Positions 41,105-49,784 of a DNA stretch of 54,207 nucleotides are shown here, piece after piece. Origin of the DNA: Paenibacillus algorifonticola (GTDB lineage Bacteria; Bacillota; Bacilli; Paenibacillales; Paenibacillaceae). The translations under genes and the position numbers were made by a program. Location: assembly GCF_000971975.1 (NCBI RefSeq), contig NZ_LAQO01000051.1:1-54207 (forward strand), written 5' to 3'. The first letter of the stretch is position 1; every line of letters begins with the position of its first letter. The notes under the pieces are model-generated. The model ran no database searches and had not been told where the DNA came from. It worked only from the letters and a program-made list of their open reading frames with translations.

Positions 41105-42250
41105 TTAGCTAAGCGATGGCTTATTAGGACCAATCACATAAACGGTAAATCCTTTTTTCTTACCGAATTGATTAGCTTGCTTTTCACTGTCAAAATACAC
41201 ATCGATCTTATTGCCCTTGATCGCACTTCCGGTATCTTCAGCACGGCGGAAACCAATGCCCTCGATGTACACCCACCAACCGAGTGGAATGACATCCGGG
41301 TCAACGGCAATTGTCCGTCCTTCCGATACTTTAGCGCCAGAGGCCGTAATTCCGTAGTCGGGGTGGCCTTCACTCTTGCCCGTGGAAGCTACGCCAGCTG
41401 AGTAAGCCGTCAATGTGACGTTGCTGAGCACTTTTTTGGACTTGAGCGTTGTGCCGTCTACCGTTACATTGTTGCTGGTTGTCGCTGTCGACAGCACAGT
41501 AACCTTAGGCTCCGGCTTTTTCGTACCGACTGCAACGACCTGATTAACCGCAGTCGATTCGACTACCTTGTCTACCACTTTCTTGGAGACAAGTACGCCA
41601 TCTTCAAACTGCTTCTCAATTTTGATCGTTACGACGCCTTCTTTACCAGTCTGCACAACCTTCTCCTTGCCTACTTCCAGGTTCGGATCTTCCTTCTTCA
41701 CAATGGTGAACGGTGTTGTGCTGGACGACTTGCCTAGCTTCGTGTCGACGCGAATGACCGTTACTGTCATATCAGCGCTGACTCCCGAACCAAGCGAAGG
41801 TAATACTTTATCATCATCTTCAACAGGAATATTTAATTTCTTTATCGCTGCCTGCACGGTTTTCTCTGTCGTGTACACCGTTGATGTTTTGCCATCAGCT
41901 TTTACAAGTAGCGGTACCGCATGCTTAATTTCAAAGCGGTCCCCATCCTTTACTGCCGTATTCAGAGGTACAGATACCTCGTCATGCGGGCCAATTGTAA
42001 TAGCTTGTTCATCCAGTAGGCGTTGCAGGACCCATTGTTTCGTTGAAACAACGGTTTCTTGTCCATTCACTACTACGGATACGCTTTTGTCAGCCGATCC
42101 GTACAACAACACCAAAAACATGAAAGTCATAGCGATTGAGATCGTAGTGCTTAAAAGAATCAAACGCAAGTTTTCACGCTTCCATCGCAATGCGAAAGAC
42201 ATGCTGGATGATCGTTTCCCATGGGTCTCACTAGCTTGAATACTGCCCAC
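41105..42250 (-). CDS. yabE: Rpf-like cell-wall protein YabE (G5 and 3D domains)
   Basis: A 381-residue exported protein: N-terminal membrane anchor at about 30-52, two ubiquitin-like DUF348 domains (VSVVVNGQETVVSTK; VYTTEKTVQAAIKKL), a G5-type region around 190-250, and a C-terminal 3D domain with the conserved Asp residues (TASGAKVSEGRTIAVDPDVIPLG, AEDTGSAIKGNKIDVYF). 3D proteins are lytic transglycosylase-like wall enzymes. The GTG start is 9 bases from AAGGAGG; an ATG closer to it is out of frame. It is controlled by a c-di-AMP riboswitch upstream. Confidence 0.93.
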   Translation of the reverse strand: MGSIQASETHGKRSSSMSFALRWKRENLRLILLSTTISIAMTFMFLVLLYGSADKSVSVVVNGQETVVSTKQWVLQRLLDEQAITIGPHDEVSVPLNTAVKDGDRFEIKHAVPLLVKADGKTSTVYTTEKTVQAAIKKLNIPVEDDDKVLPSLGSGVSADMTVTVIRVDTKLGKSSSTTPFTIVKKEDPNLEVGKEKVVQTGKEGVVTIKIEKQFEDGVLVSKKVVDKVVESTAVNQVVAVGTKKPEPKVTVLSTATTSNNVTVDGTTLKSKKVLSNVTLTAYSAGVASTGKSEGHPDYGITASGAKVSEGRTIAVDPDVIPLGWWVYIEGIGFRRAEDTGSAIKGNKIDVYFDSEKQANQFGKKKGFTVYVIGPNKPSLS

Positions 42251-42411
42251 TTCATCGGTCCTCCTTCATAGCCCCGCCGTCGAATTACGCATGATACCAT
42301 TGACGCGACTATAGTATATTGGCGTGCTTCTAGCACGCTCCAGTATTTTCCCTCTACAACCTCCTAGATTTACCCTATGACGACGATTTACCCAATATTC
42401 AAAAATAAAAA

Positions 42412-42449
42412 GAAAGCCCGTCGACAGAGGATCTGTATCGTGGCTTCCC
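42412..42449 (-). terminator. Terminator of the c-di-AMP riboswitch
   Basis: GGGAAGCC...GGCTTTC stem with a nearly continuous inner pairing (CGATACAGA / TCTGTCGACG), then TTTTTATTTTT on the minus strand, ~160 bases before yabE. Confidence 0.8.
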
Positions 42450-42479
42450 GGGAACGTCGAATAGACTATTCAGGAATGG

Positions 42480-42695
42480 TGGATGCACGAGGTTGATCAC
42501 TCTCTATAAACGCTTACGAGGTTAGCTGTCGGGTTCGGGCAAGAGAGCTGCCCTATCGTCGGAAGAATGCTCATGGCAATCCCCGCCAAATTCACCCCTA
42601 GAAGAAATTCAATGCGCGTGCAATGTGATCCGCAAATTCCTCACAGCATCGTGCCTGGTTCCCCCGCTCTCCAAAGTTCGAAGATTAAGCGTAAA
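42480..42695 (-). ncRNA. ydaO/yuaA-type c-di-AMP riboswitch
   Basis: On the minus strand the conserved blocks appear in order: CGCTTAATCTT, GAGCGGGGGAACCA, GGGGTGAATTT, TAGGGCAGCTCTC, GCCCGAACCCGACAGCTAA and CCTCGTAAGCG, with GAGAG near the end. The class binds c-di-AMP and turns genes OFF, often wall-lytic or potassium and osmolyte genes; yabE fits. A terminator follows within 30 bases. Confidence 0.93.
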
Positions 42696-42733
42696 CTGGA
42701 AATCCAATACAAAATTTTAAAGCTCTGAAATGA

Positions 42734-42763
42734 ATCATACCTTCATCGGAGCCTAATTGTAAA
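42734..42763 (-). promoter_or_regulatory. Promoter of the yabE leader
   Basis: TTTACA (42758-42763), 18 bases, TATGAT (42734-42739), reading leftward about 40 bases before the aptamer. From here to tatD (42886) nothing else is recognised. Confidence 0.55.
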
Positions 42764-42885
42764 GATCAGATAAAAACCGATTTAAGCGAAATTTTAGGAT
42801 ATTTACGGAAAAGAGAGTCTATTTCAGCATGAAAAATTAGTTTTATCGCTGGAAAGGTCACTTATTCTCGCTTTTATAGCCGTTT

Positions 42886-43659
42886 TTACACAATTCCGAA
42901 ACATTTTTTACCGTTTTCGGTCGTTAAATTGGCGATTTCGGCCACCGATTTTCCTAATATTTCTGCTGCCGCTTCCGCAACGAGCGACACGTAAGACGTC
43001 TCATTTCGTTTCCCCCGGAATGGGTGAGGGGTCAAATATGGGGCATCCGTTTCGATCAAAATTCGGTCACTTGGAACCATCGCAAGCACCTCTTTTGGCA
43101 CCCTTGCATTTTTGAATGTAAGCGGTCCCCCGAACGAAATATAGAAGTTCATATCGAGGCATTTTTGAGCCGTTTCTGGGCTGCCGGAAAAACAATGCAT
43201 AATGCCTCCTACTTCAGAAGCATTTTCCTCCTTCAGCAGCTTCACAATATCCTCATGGGCGTCACGATTATGGATAATAATTGGTTTTTTAAGCTTTTTG
43301 GCCAGCCGAATTTGCTCTCGAAATACGCGGTGCTGCACGTCTTTAGGCGACGTATCCCAGTGGTAATCCAGTCCGATTTCGCCGATGGCTACCACTTTAG
43401 GGTTAGTGCAAAGATCCTCAATCCAGTTAAGATCCTCCGGCAGCATATCGATGCTGTCAACTGGGTGCCAGCCAACCGCTGCATATATAAAATCATATTT
43501 CTCTGCCAATGCAAGCGTTGTTGGAATCGTTTCCCGATTGAAACCAATATTAACCATTAAATCCACCCCTGCTGCACGCGCTCTTTCGATAACGGCTTCG
43601 CGGTCTTCGTCAAAATGCGGGGAGTCCAAATGCGTGTGTGTGTCGAATAAAGAAATCAT
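42886..43659 (-). CDS. tatD: TatD-family metal-dependent DNase
   Basis: A 257-residue TIM-barrel hydrolase (YabD) with metal ligands DTHTHLD, GEIGLDYH, HNRDAHED, HCFSG and ETDAPYLTPHPFRG. It degrades DNA ends, with a probable role in repair or turnover. AAGGAG is upstream of the ATG. In Bacillus metS lies upstream; here an HD-domain gene and a repeat copy take that place. Confidence 0.95.
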   Translation of the reverse strand: MISLFDTHTHLDSPHFDEDREAVIERARAAGVDLMVNIGFNRETIPTTLALAEKYDFIYAAVGWHPVDSIDMLPEDLNWIEDLCTNPKVVAIGEIGLDYHWDTSPKDVQHRVFREQIRLAKKLKKPIIIHNRDAHEDIVKLLKEENASEVGGIMHCFSGSPETAQKCLDMNFYISFGGPLTFKNARVPKEVLAMVPSDRILIETDAPYLTPHPFRGKRNETSYVSLVAEAAAEILGKSVAEIANLTTENGKKCFGIV

Positions 43660-43689
43660 AGCTCAGCAAACTCCTTCTATATTATAGTT

Positions 43690-43789
43690 TAAGGTGAAAC
43701 GGTCGAAAGCGTCCTTTGGCGGCTCGGCGCGTTTCAGTCCGAGAAATATAGAGAAAGTATGGCAAAATCATATACTTTCCTATATTTTA
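43690..43789. repeat. Two-hairpin interspersed repeat, copy D
   Basis: Hairpin 1: TGAAACG (43695-43701) / CGTTTCA (43730-43736) with the central GTCCTTTGGCGGC. Hairpin 2: GAAATATAG (43743-43751) / CTATATTT (43780-43787) with inner AGAAAGTAT/ATACTTTC. Its right end lies inside the last codons of the HD-domain gene and supplies the stop. Confidence 0.85.
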
Positions 43790-45075
43790 AATAACTTTCG
43801 TACTTTATCGCTTAATTGATCAGCAGAAGCGCGCAGCTTCTCTTCCGGATAATACAAATGGGACTGGCCCTGATGAAGTCCGGTGATGGAACGAATGATG
43901 TCGGATTTCGTGGAAATTTCACTGACAGCCTCATAGCCGTCCATTAACAAAATCGGCGTCTTTTCTTCTTTTCCGCCTTTTTTCGTATCAGGCTGATATA
44001 CATCATACGGTTGATCAAATGGAAAATCAATTTCCATATGGTAGTCCGGATTCAATCCGATCGCTGCAAATTGTTGTCTTACTTCATTAAAGAGGCTAAT
44101 ATCCGGTTTATCCAGCATGATGTATTTATAGAGGCGACGCGTCAGAAAACGATCACATAGTTCCGCCAGCAGCTCATCGCCCTCGTCGCCCCATTCTGTA
44201 AAGGCCGTCTGCAAATAAGCCTCATCCAGCTTCAAATAATCTTTAACAGCAATTGTCCCGTCAAGCAGCCGTTTCAGCGGTTCTGGCATCCAGCAAAAAA
44301 CATAGCCACCCTCATAAAGCTCCTTCGCTCTGCGAAATATTTGTCTAAGGATGATTTCCGAGCTTCTCGTCACCGGATGAAAATAAATTTGCCAATACAT
44401 TTGATAGCGGGACATCAAATAATGCTCTACGGCGTGCATGCCACTTTCTTTAACAACGATCTTTCCATCTATAGGACGGAGCACGCGCAAAATACGCTCC
44501 AGGTCAAAGTTGCCATAATTGACGCCGGTAAAATAAGCATCCCTCAATAAATAGTCCATTCGATCCGCATCAAGCTGACTGGAAATCAACCCGCTGACAA
44601 TTGGATTCGGATATGTCTTATTAATAACAGCAGTGACATGTTCAGGAAAGTCGTCTGCTACATTTCGTAGTATACGATTGACCTCGGTGTCCTCAAGTAA
44701 AATATTGCAGGTCCACTGCTCGTGATGCGTATCGAATACTTGCTCCAGCGAATGGGAAAATGGCCCATGACCAACGTCATGCAGCAGTGCAGCGCAAAGC
44801 GCCAATAGCCGCTCCTCCTGCGGCCAACCGGGAAAACCATTGCGCTCGAATTGGGAAATAATCTTTCTAGTGATTTCATACACGCCAAGGGAATGGGAGA
44901 ATCGGCTATGCTCAGCGCCATGAAAAGTGAGATAAGAGGTTCCGAGCTGCCGTATACGCCGTAATCTTTGAAACTCCTTCGTATTGATTAAATCCCATAT
45001 CGTCTGATCCTGGACATAAATATACTTATGAACGGGGTCCTTAAAAACTTTCTCTTCCGATAGCTGTCGGTTCAT
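43780..45075 (-). CDS. HD-domain phosphohydrolase (YwfO-like)
   Basis: A 431-residue protein with a complete HD motif: H near 53 in FHGAEHSRFSHSLGVYE, LLHDVGHGPFSHSLE and the distal Asp in QLDADRMDYLLRDA. It is related to the dNTP triphosphohydrolase (dGTPase) group and to YwfO of Bacillus. AAAGGAG is upstream. The last residues LFKI and stop come from the end of repeat copy D. It is divergent from abrB and shares a region with several TGTCGAA boxes, so Spo0A may influence it. Confidence 0.88.
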   Translation of the reverse strand: MNRQLSEEKVFKDPVHKYIYVQDQTIWDLINTKEFQRLRRIRQLGTSYLTFHGAEHSRFSHSLGVYEITRKIISQFERNGFPGWPQEERLLALCAALLHDVGHGPFSHSLEQVFDTHHEQWTCNILLEDTEVNRILRNVADDFPEHVTAVINKTYPNPIVSGLISSQLDADRMDYLLRDAYFTGVNYGNFDLERILRVLRPIDGKIVVKESGMHAVEHYLMSRYQMYWQIYFHPVTRSSEIILRQIFRRAKELYEGGYVFCWMPEPLKRLLDGTIAVKDYLKLDEAYLQTAFTEWGDEGDELLAELCDRFLTRRLYKYIMLDKPDISLFNEVRQQFAAIGLNPDYHMEIDFPFDQPYDVYQPDTKKGGKEEKTPILLMDGYEAVSEISTKSDIIRSITGLHQGQSHLYYPEEKLRASADQLSDKVRKLFKI

Positions 45076-45104
45076 TCAACAAATCAACTCCTTTTGTTCT
45101 CTGG

Positions 45105-45167
45105 TTCGACATAAAAAAGTAAAAAATATGTCGAAGAATGTCGCAAAACAGTTTCCAAAATGTCGAA
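45105..45167. promoter_or_regulatory. Cluster of Spo0A-box-like sites near the HD gene
   Basis: TTCGACA (45105-45111, reverse orientation), TGTCGAA (45129-45135), TGTCGCA (45139-45145) and TGTCGAA (45161-45167). Two are spaced by 10 bases like functional tandem 0A boxes. They lie in the first 100 bases upstream of the HD-domain gene. Confidence 0.5.
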
Positions 45168-45253
45168 GCTGTTGTATTCTATAGTAAGAGTAATATGACC
45201 TTACTATATAGTCAAACTCCCTTAGTAGCTGCAATTTTCTTCAATAATTTCAG

Positions 45254-45282
45254 TTGACTATTATGGGAAACGTTGGTATTAT
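45254..45282 (+). promoter_or_regulatory. abrB promoter
   Basis: TTGACT (45254-45259), 17 bases, TATTAT (45277-45282). Transcription would begin near 45289, just ahead of the tandem Spo0A boxes. Confidence 0.65.
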
Positions 45283-45305
45283 AGTAGACATAAAAAGAGA
45301 AACTA

Positions 45306-45322
45306 TGTCGAAAAGTGACGAA
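45306..45322 (+). promoter_or_regulatory. Tandem Spo0A boxes downstream of the abrB promoter
   Basis: TGTCGAAaagTGACGAA: two perfect TGNCGAA sites 10 bases apart at about +17 to +33. The same arrangement lets phosphorylated Spo0A repress abrB in Bacillus. Confidence 0.75.
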
Positions 45323-45355
45323 TACACTTTTTGATGAGAGGGGAAACAAATTATT

Positions 45356-45610
45356 ATGATGAAGTCCACAGGTATTGTCCGTAAGGTTGATGAATTAGGT
45401 CGCGTTGTTATTCCTATCGAGCTTCGCCGTACGCTTGGTATCGGAGAGAAAGATGCTCTAGAGATTTATGTAGACGGCGAGCGCATTATGTTGAAGAAAT
45501 ACGAGCCAGCTTGTATCTTCTGTGGTAACGCTGAGAACGTATCTTACTTCAAAGGAAAAATTGTTTGTCACATTTGCCTATCAGAAATGCCTTCACCTGT
45601 GACAAAATAA
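45356..45610 (+). CDS. abrB: Transition-state regulator AbrB
   Basis: An 84-residue DNA-binding regulator. The N-terminal swapped-hairpin domain is nearly identical to Bacillus AbrB (STGIVRKVDELGRVVIPIELRRTLGI). The C-terminal half differs: CIFC...CHIC suggests a small zinc-ribbon-like domain in place of the usual Bacillus multimerisation domain. It represses post-exponential genes and is itself repressed by Spo0A through boxes at 45306-45322. GAGAGGGG precedes the ATG by 12 bases. It is the only plus-strand gene between 32 and 53 kb. Confidence 0.92.
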   Translation: MMKSTGIVRKVDELGRVVIPIELRRTLGIGEKDALEIYVDGERIMLKKYEPACIFCGNAENVSYFKGKIVCHICLSEMPSPVTK

Positions 45611-45673
45611 AAAAAATAGGTTATAATAACCTTATTCAACTAGTTAATTCTAACCTTTTAATACTCCTTATTG

Positions 45674-45712
45674 CCTTCCTGCGCTAGAACCCGGCCAGGA
45701 AGGTCTTTTTTT
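45674..45712 (+). terminator. Terminator of abrB
   Basis: CCTTCCTG (45674-45681) / CAGGAAGG (45696-45703), then TCTTTTTTT on the plus strand. Confidence 0.8.
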
Positions 45713-45730
45713 CTCTATTTTTTTGTTTTT

Positions 45731-46609
45731 CTAGCGGTTTACTTCATTATAAACATCACGTTTTGACAGACCACGATCTGTTGCTGCCTTTTTAATCGCA
45801 TCCTTACGTCCAAGCTCTGCTTCGTAATGCTGTACATGCTCTTCCATGGACAGCTCCACCCACCAAGCGGCAGCAAGCTCCCCCGTATTCTCATCTGAGA
45901 TACTTCCTTCTATTATAAGGCAGTACTCTCCCAAAGGCGGATGCTCCTCAATCCAAGCGATACATTCCGTTACCGTCCCACGCGCCATTTCTTCAAAACG
46001 TTTCGTAAGTTCCCGTACCATCGCAATGCGGCGATCTCCCAGATGCTCCAGTATGGCCTCCAGCGTCTTCCGCAGGCGATGCGGCGACTCATACAGCATC
46101 AATGTGCCTTCTTGTGCATGAAGCTGAAGCAGCCATTTCGCAAGCGACTTTTTCTCTCGCGGCGGAAATCCAGCGAACATAAAACGCTCCGTTGGCAAGC
46201 CGGATACAATTAAAGCAGACAATGCGGCATTTGCACCAGGAATCGGAACGACAAAAATGCCCTGCTCTACCGCCTCGGCAACTAAATCTGCACCGGGATC
46301 GGAGACAGCAGGCAGCCCCGCGTCGCTTACAAGGGCAATTGATTGGCCCTCTTGCAGCAATCGAATAAGCTCACTGCCACTCGCTTGCTTATTATGTTCG
46401 TGATAGCTGACAAGCCGTGTCGCAATTTCAAAATGGGAAAGAAGCTTACGTGTCTGTCTCGTATCCTCCGCAGCAATGAGATCAACTTCTTTCAACGTAC
46501 GTATTGCGCGAAAGGTCATATCCTCCAGATTGCCAATCGGTGTTCCGACTAAATATAACGTACCGGCACCATTTTGCTGCGGCCCGCTAAAGCTTTTTTG
46601 CACAAACAT
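45731..46609 (-). CDS. rsmI: 16S rRNA 2-prime-O-methyltransferase RsmI
   Basis: Methylates the ribose of C1402 in 16S rRNA. 292 residues of the tetrapyrrole-methylase fold: GTLYLVGTPIGNLEDMTFRA, AEDTRQTRKLL, LVSDAGLPAVSDPG and PGANAALSALIVSGLPTERF. AAGGAGGG lies upstream. It begins 31 bases after yabB and matches Bacillus yabC; the small GIY-YIG gene yazA that normally lies between is absent. Confidence 0.95.
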   Translation of the reverse strand: MFVQKSFSGPQQNGAGTLYLVGTPIGNLEDMTFRAIRTLKEVDLIAAEDTRQTRKLLSHFEIATRLVSYHEHNKQASGSELIRLLQEGQSIALVSDAGLPAVSDPGADLVAEAVEQGIFVVPIPGANAALSALIVSGLPTERFMFAGFPPREKKSLAKWLLQLHAQEGTLMLYESPHRLRKTLEAILEHLGDRRIAMVRELTKRFEEMARGTVTECIAWIEEHPPLGEYCLIIEGSISDENTGELAAAWWVELSMEEHVQHYEAELGRKDAIKKAATDRGLSKRDVYNEVNR

Positions 46610-46640
46610 TGTTGATCCCTCCTTCTAGCATACCACTAGG

Positions 46641-47345
46641 CTAAGTATCATATACCATAATAGGCGGCAGCAGCCTAAGTTCCGGTCTGCCATCGCGCAT
46701 AGCCTCAATCAGCACCATATTCGCTTCACCATTTTTATTCGGATGAATGAACTGCACCCGCTTCGGCTCCAGCTTATACTTGCACATCGTCTCAATTATT
46801 TCTACAAAGCGTGATGGACGGTGCACCATAGCGACTTTCCCCGCTGGACGCACCAGCCTTGAACAAGCCTCGACAATATCCTGCAAGGTGCCATGTACCT
46901 CGTGCCTGGCAATCGCATAATGCTCATTTTCATTAGAGTCGCCCGCTTCAGCCGACATATAAGGCGGGTTGACCGTTACCGCATCATAAGTTCCATAAAT
47001 CGCTTTATTCGCTGCAAAATTTCGCAAATCCGCTTCCACAATGTTAATTTGCTGCTCCAGCCCATTCAGCTTGACGCTTCGCTTTGCCATATCCGCAAGT
47101 CTAGGCTGGATTTCCACCGCATCAATGTGCGCTTTCGTCCGTCCAGTCAATAGCAGCGGAATTACACCATTCCCTGTACAAAGGTCAATGACCTTCCCTT
47201 TTTTCGGAATGCTTGCGAAGTTGGAAAGAAGCACTGCATCCGTCGAAAAGCTGAACACTTCCCTGCTCTGGATAATTCGCAGTCCGGTATCCATCATTAA
47301 ATCGTCCAAACGTTCATTGGTTTCCAGCTTGATTTGATCCTCCAC
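46641..47345 (-). CDS. yabB: tRNA1(Val) adenine methyltransferase-like protein YabB
   Basis: A 234-residue class I SAM methyltransferase with motif I VIDLCTGNGVIPLLL, acidic VEIQP and the N6-adenine-type NPPY (VTVNPPYMS). By family it probably methylates a tRNA adenine (TrmN6-like). GTG start after GTGGGAAAG. It is co-oriented with yabA and rsmI as in Bacillus. Confidence 0.93.
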   Translation of the reverse strand: MEDQIKLETNERLDDLMMDTGLRIIQSREVFSFSTDAVLLSNFASIPKKGKVIDLCTGNGVIPLLLTGRTKAHIDAVEIQPRLADMAKRSVKLNGLEQQINIVEADLRNFAANKAIYGTYDAVTVNPPYMSAEAGDSNENEHYAIARHEVHGTLQDIVEACSRLVRPAGKVAMVHRPSRFVEIIETMCKYKLEPKRVQFIHPNKNGEANMVLIEAMRDGRPELRLLPPIMVYDT

Positions 47346-47418
47346 GACTTTCCCACTGCTCCCTTGACATAAAGATACCGTCCTCTTAGCAAGGACGGCA
47401 TAGTGTTGACCGATTGCA

Positions 47419-47865
47419 TTATTTATTTAAGAAGGATAAGCAGAAGAGACAATCTCCTTCTGTCCGCAAATGCCCATAATAGACATTGCAAATATGGAAG
47501 CCTTCATGGTAAAGCCTGGCCAAATTATCATGCCCTTCTCCTACTGAATATGCAGCTGCATCTTCCGCGGAAGTGAACAGATCGGCTGTTTCTGTCTGCT
47601 GCTCTACCTTTGCGCTTGTCCCCATCGTCTTGCCCGCATTTGATTTTGCCGCCCCTGCTGTCTTAACTGGCAAAGGCTCCTCCACTTGTGGCGGAACCGT
47701 TTCCCGCTTCAAAATTTTGCGCAGCTGATGGTTTTCCATGCTTAACCGCTTATTCTCTTCAAGCAGTTCCTTCACTCGCAGCTTCAGATCCCCAACTTGA
47801 CGATGAAACTCGCCCATTTGGCTATCAAGCTGATCCATTTGAACAAAAATCTCTTTTTTCTCCAA
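47419..47865 (-). CDS. yabA: Replication initiation control protein YabA
   Basis: A 148-residue negative regulator of DnaA that also binds DnaN. The N-terminal half is a leucine-zipper coiled coil (QLDSQMGEFHRQVGDLKLRV, LLEENKRLSMENHQL); a Pro/Ala-rich linker follows, longer than in Bacillus; the C terminus has the zinc motif HEGFHIC...CLFC. The TTG at 47865 gives MEKKEIF, matching the family start, with GGGGTGGG upstream. Confidence 0.94.
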   Translation of the reverse strand: MEKKEIFVQMDQLDSQMGEFHRQVGDLKLRVKELLEENKRLSMENHQLRKILKRETVPPQVEEPLPVKTAGAAKSNAGKTMGTSAKVEQQTETADLFTSAEDAAAYSVGEGHDNLARLYHEGFHICNVYYGHLRTEGDCLFCLSFLNK

Positions 47866-47959
47866 GTTCCCACCCCAGAGCTTCAAGCATCGTCTTGCAC
47901 CTTAGCTGTAAGCATTGCGCTTGGTCGTTTGGACATGCTATGAATTGTTCTTAATGCTG

Positions 47960-48763
47960 TCATTTCAAAATGACATCGTCTAACGGAAGTTCCTTCGGTT
48001 TCCCCGAAACTTCAAACAAGTGTACATACACAGTTTTGGAACCAACATTGATTCCCGTTACCTTGCCTTCACCAAGCGAAGTGATAACGATTTTGCCGAT
48101 GGCTGGAAGCTCTTCTCTCGAGCTTTCATAGTTGTCATGCTCGTATTTCAAGCAGCACATCAAGCGGCCGCATAAACCAGAAATCTTTGTCGGATTAAGC
48201 GACAAATTCTGATCCTTCGCCATCTTGATTGATACTGGCTCAAAATCGCCCAGCCATGAAGAGCAGCATAATATCCGCCCACATGGTCCGATACCGCCAA
48301 GCATCTTCGCCTCGTCACGCACCCCGATTTGCCGCAGCTCGATCCGGGTACGAAACACGCTTGCCAAGTCTTTCACAAGCTCGCGAAAATCTACTCTGCC
48401 CTCAGCTGTAAAATAAAAAATGATCTTGTTGCGATCGAACGTGAATTCGACGTCAACCAGCTTCATCTTCAGCTGATGGTCTTTAATTTTGTCTGAACAG
48501 GTTGAGAATGCAGCTTGAGCAGCAGAACGATTCTCTTCTACAACCTTCGCATCCACGTCGCTGGCAATTCGTATAACGCGCTTTAACGGAAGGACAACAT
48601 CCGATTCACCGACTTGCTTTTGTCCAACCACTACTTTGCCATACTCGATCCCCCTGGCTGTCTCAACAATGACATGCTGGTCCTTGTCAACGGGATGCAG
48701 GGCTGGATCAAAGTAATAAATCTTACCCGCCTTCTTAAAGCGGACACCCACGACATTATACAA
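47960..48763 (-). CDS. yaaT: RicT/YaaT, PSP1-domain regulator
   Basis: A 267-residue protein of the RicAFT (YmcA-YlbF-YaaT) complex that supports mRNA processing by RNase Y and the Spo0A phosphorelay. The cysteines that hold an iron-sulfur cluster are present (GPCGRILCC and SGLCGRLMCCLKYE). TTG start 8 bases after GGAGGG, inside the holB end. Four bases separate it from holB. Confidence 0.95.
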   Translation of the reverse strand: MYNVVGVRFKKAGKIYYFDPALHPVDKDQHVIVETARGIEYGKVVVGQKQVGESDVVLPLKRVIRIASDVDAKVVEENRSAAQAAFSTCSDKIKDHQLKMKLVDVEFTFDRNKIIFYFTAEGRVDFRELVKDLASVFRTRIELRQIGVRDEAKMLGGIGPCGRILCCSSWLGDFEPVSIKMAKDQNLSLNPTKISGLCGRLMCCLKYEHDNYESSREELPAIGKIVITSLGEGKVTGINVGSKTVYVHLFEVSGKPKELPLDDVILK

Positions 48764-48767
48764 GGAT

Positions 48768-49745
48768 TTAGCCCTCCTGTAAGTTTACCATTAATTGCTC
48801 TAAAGCGAGTTGAGCAGATACATTCGACCGAATACGCTTGCTCGCTTCGAGTGTATGCTCCATGCAAGTGACCCAACCTTCAACTGGTCGGCTGAATGCA
48901 TGCTTGCTAATCCATTCCAACTGATCTATATATACAATATCTTCTTGCCTTCCGGCCTGAAATTTTATCATGTCCTTAAACCATAATACAAAAAGAGATA
49001 ACAGCAGCTGCGGATCTTCACCAATATCCTTCTTAATGAACTGCTGCTGGACGGTAATCATTGCCGCGGTGAATCGGGTCAGACTGTCCTTCCCTAATTG
49101 TATCACTACGTTTCGGATTTCTGCAAACTGATTCTGCTGGATGATTTCCCTAGCACCGTCCAATCCCGAGCTCAGCTGTACGGCTGCGCGGGCAAGAATG
49201 GAGGGTAGGCCCTCATTCGTTAACGTTTGAAGCATCTCGGCGGAAGACATGGGGAGGAACGGCACCCACTGTGTGCGTGAGCGAATGGTCGGCAGTACAG
49301 CTTGTCCATTATCAGTTATTAATATCGCTACAACAGGGGATAGCGGCTCCTCCAAAAATTTCAGTAGGCTGTTCGCCGCTTGAAGCGTCATCGTCTCTAC
49401 TCGCTCAATCATGTATACTTTGCGTTGCGCCCCGCTGCCCCGCAACCCAAGCTCCCGCTGCAGCTCGCGAATTTGATCAATCTTGATCGACTGTCCTTCC
49501 GGAGCGATCCGAATCATATCCTGCTGATTGTTATTATCGAACTTGCGGCATTCCAGGCAGTGCCCGCAGGCATCATCTCCACCGCTGGTACAGAATAATG
49601 CTTTGGCGAAAGCTTCCGCCATCGCCATTCTGCCACTGCCCTTCGGTCCATAAAATAAATAAGCATGCGATACTTTACCGCTTTGCAGCGCATGCTGTAA
49701 AATACGCTTCGCTTTCCATTGACCGGTTAGCTGCTCCATGCTCAT
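48768..49745 (-). CDS. holB: DNA polymerase III delta-prime subunit HolB
   Basis: A 325-residue clamp-loader subunit. AAA+ fold with P-loop-like GPKGSGRMAM (Arg in place of the usual Lys), zinc-binding CGHCLECRKF, VYMIERVETMTLQAANSLLKFLEEP and a sensor IRSRTQWVPF. Delta-prime is often ATPase-inactive, so the Arg is tolerable. It lies between yaaR and yaaT as in Bacillus. Confidence 0.94.
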   Translation of the reverse strand: MSMEQLTGQWKAKRILQHALQSGKVSHAYLFYGPKGSGRMAMAEAFAKALFCTSGGDDACGHCLECRKFDNNNQQDMIRIAPEGQSIKIDQIRELQRELGLRGSGAQRKVYMIERVETMTLQAANSLLKFLEEPLSPVVAILITDNGQAVLPTIRSRTQWVPFLPMSSAEMLQTLTNEGLPSILARAAVQLSSGLDGAREIIQQNQFAEIRNVVIQLGKDSLTRFTAAMITVQQQFIKKDIGEDPQLLLSLFVLWFKDMIKFQAGRQEDIVYIDQLEWISKHAFSRPVEGWVTCMEHTLEASKRIRSNVSAQLALEQLMVNLQEG

Positions 49746-49784
49746 AAGCTCAAAAATTCCTTCCTCAATCGTAACCTTTCCAAC

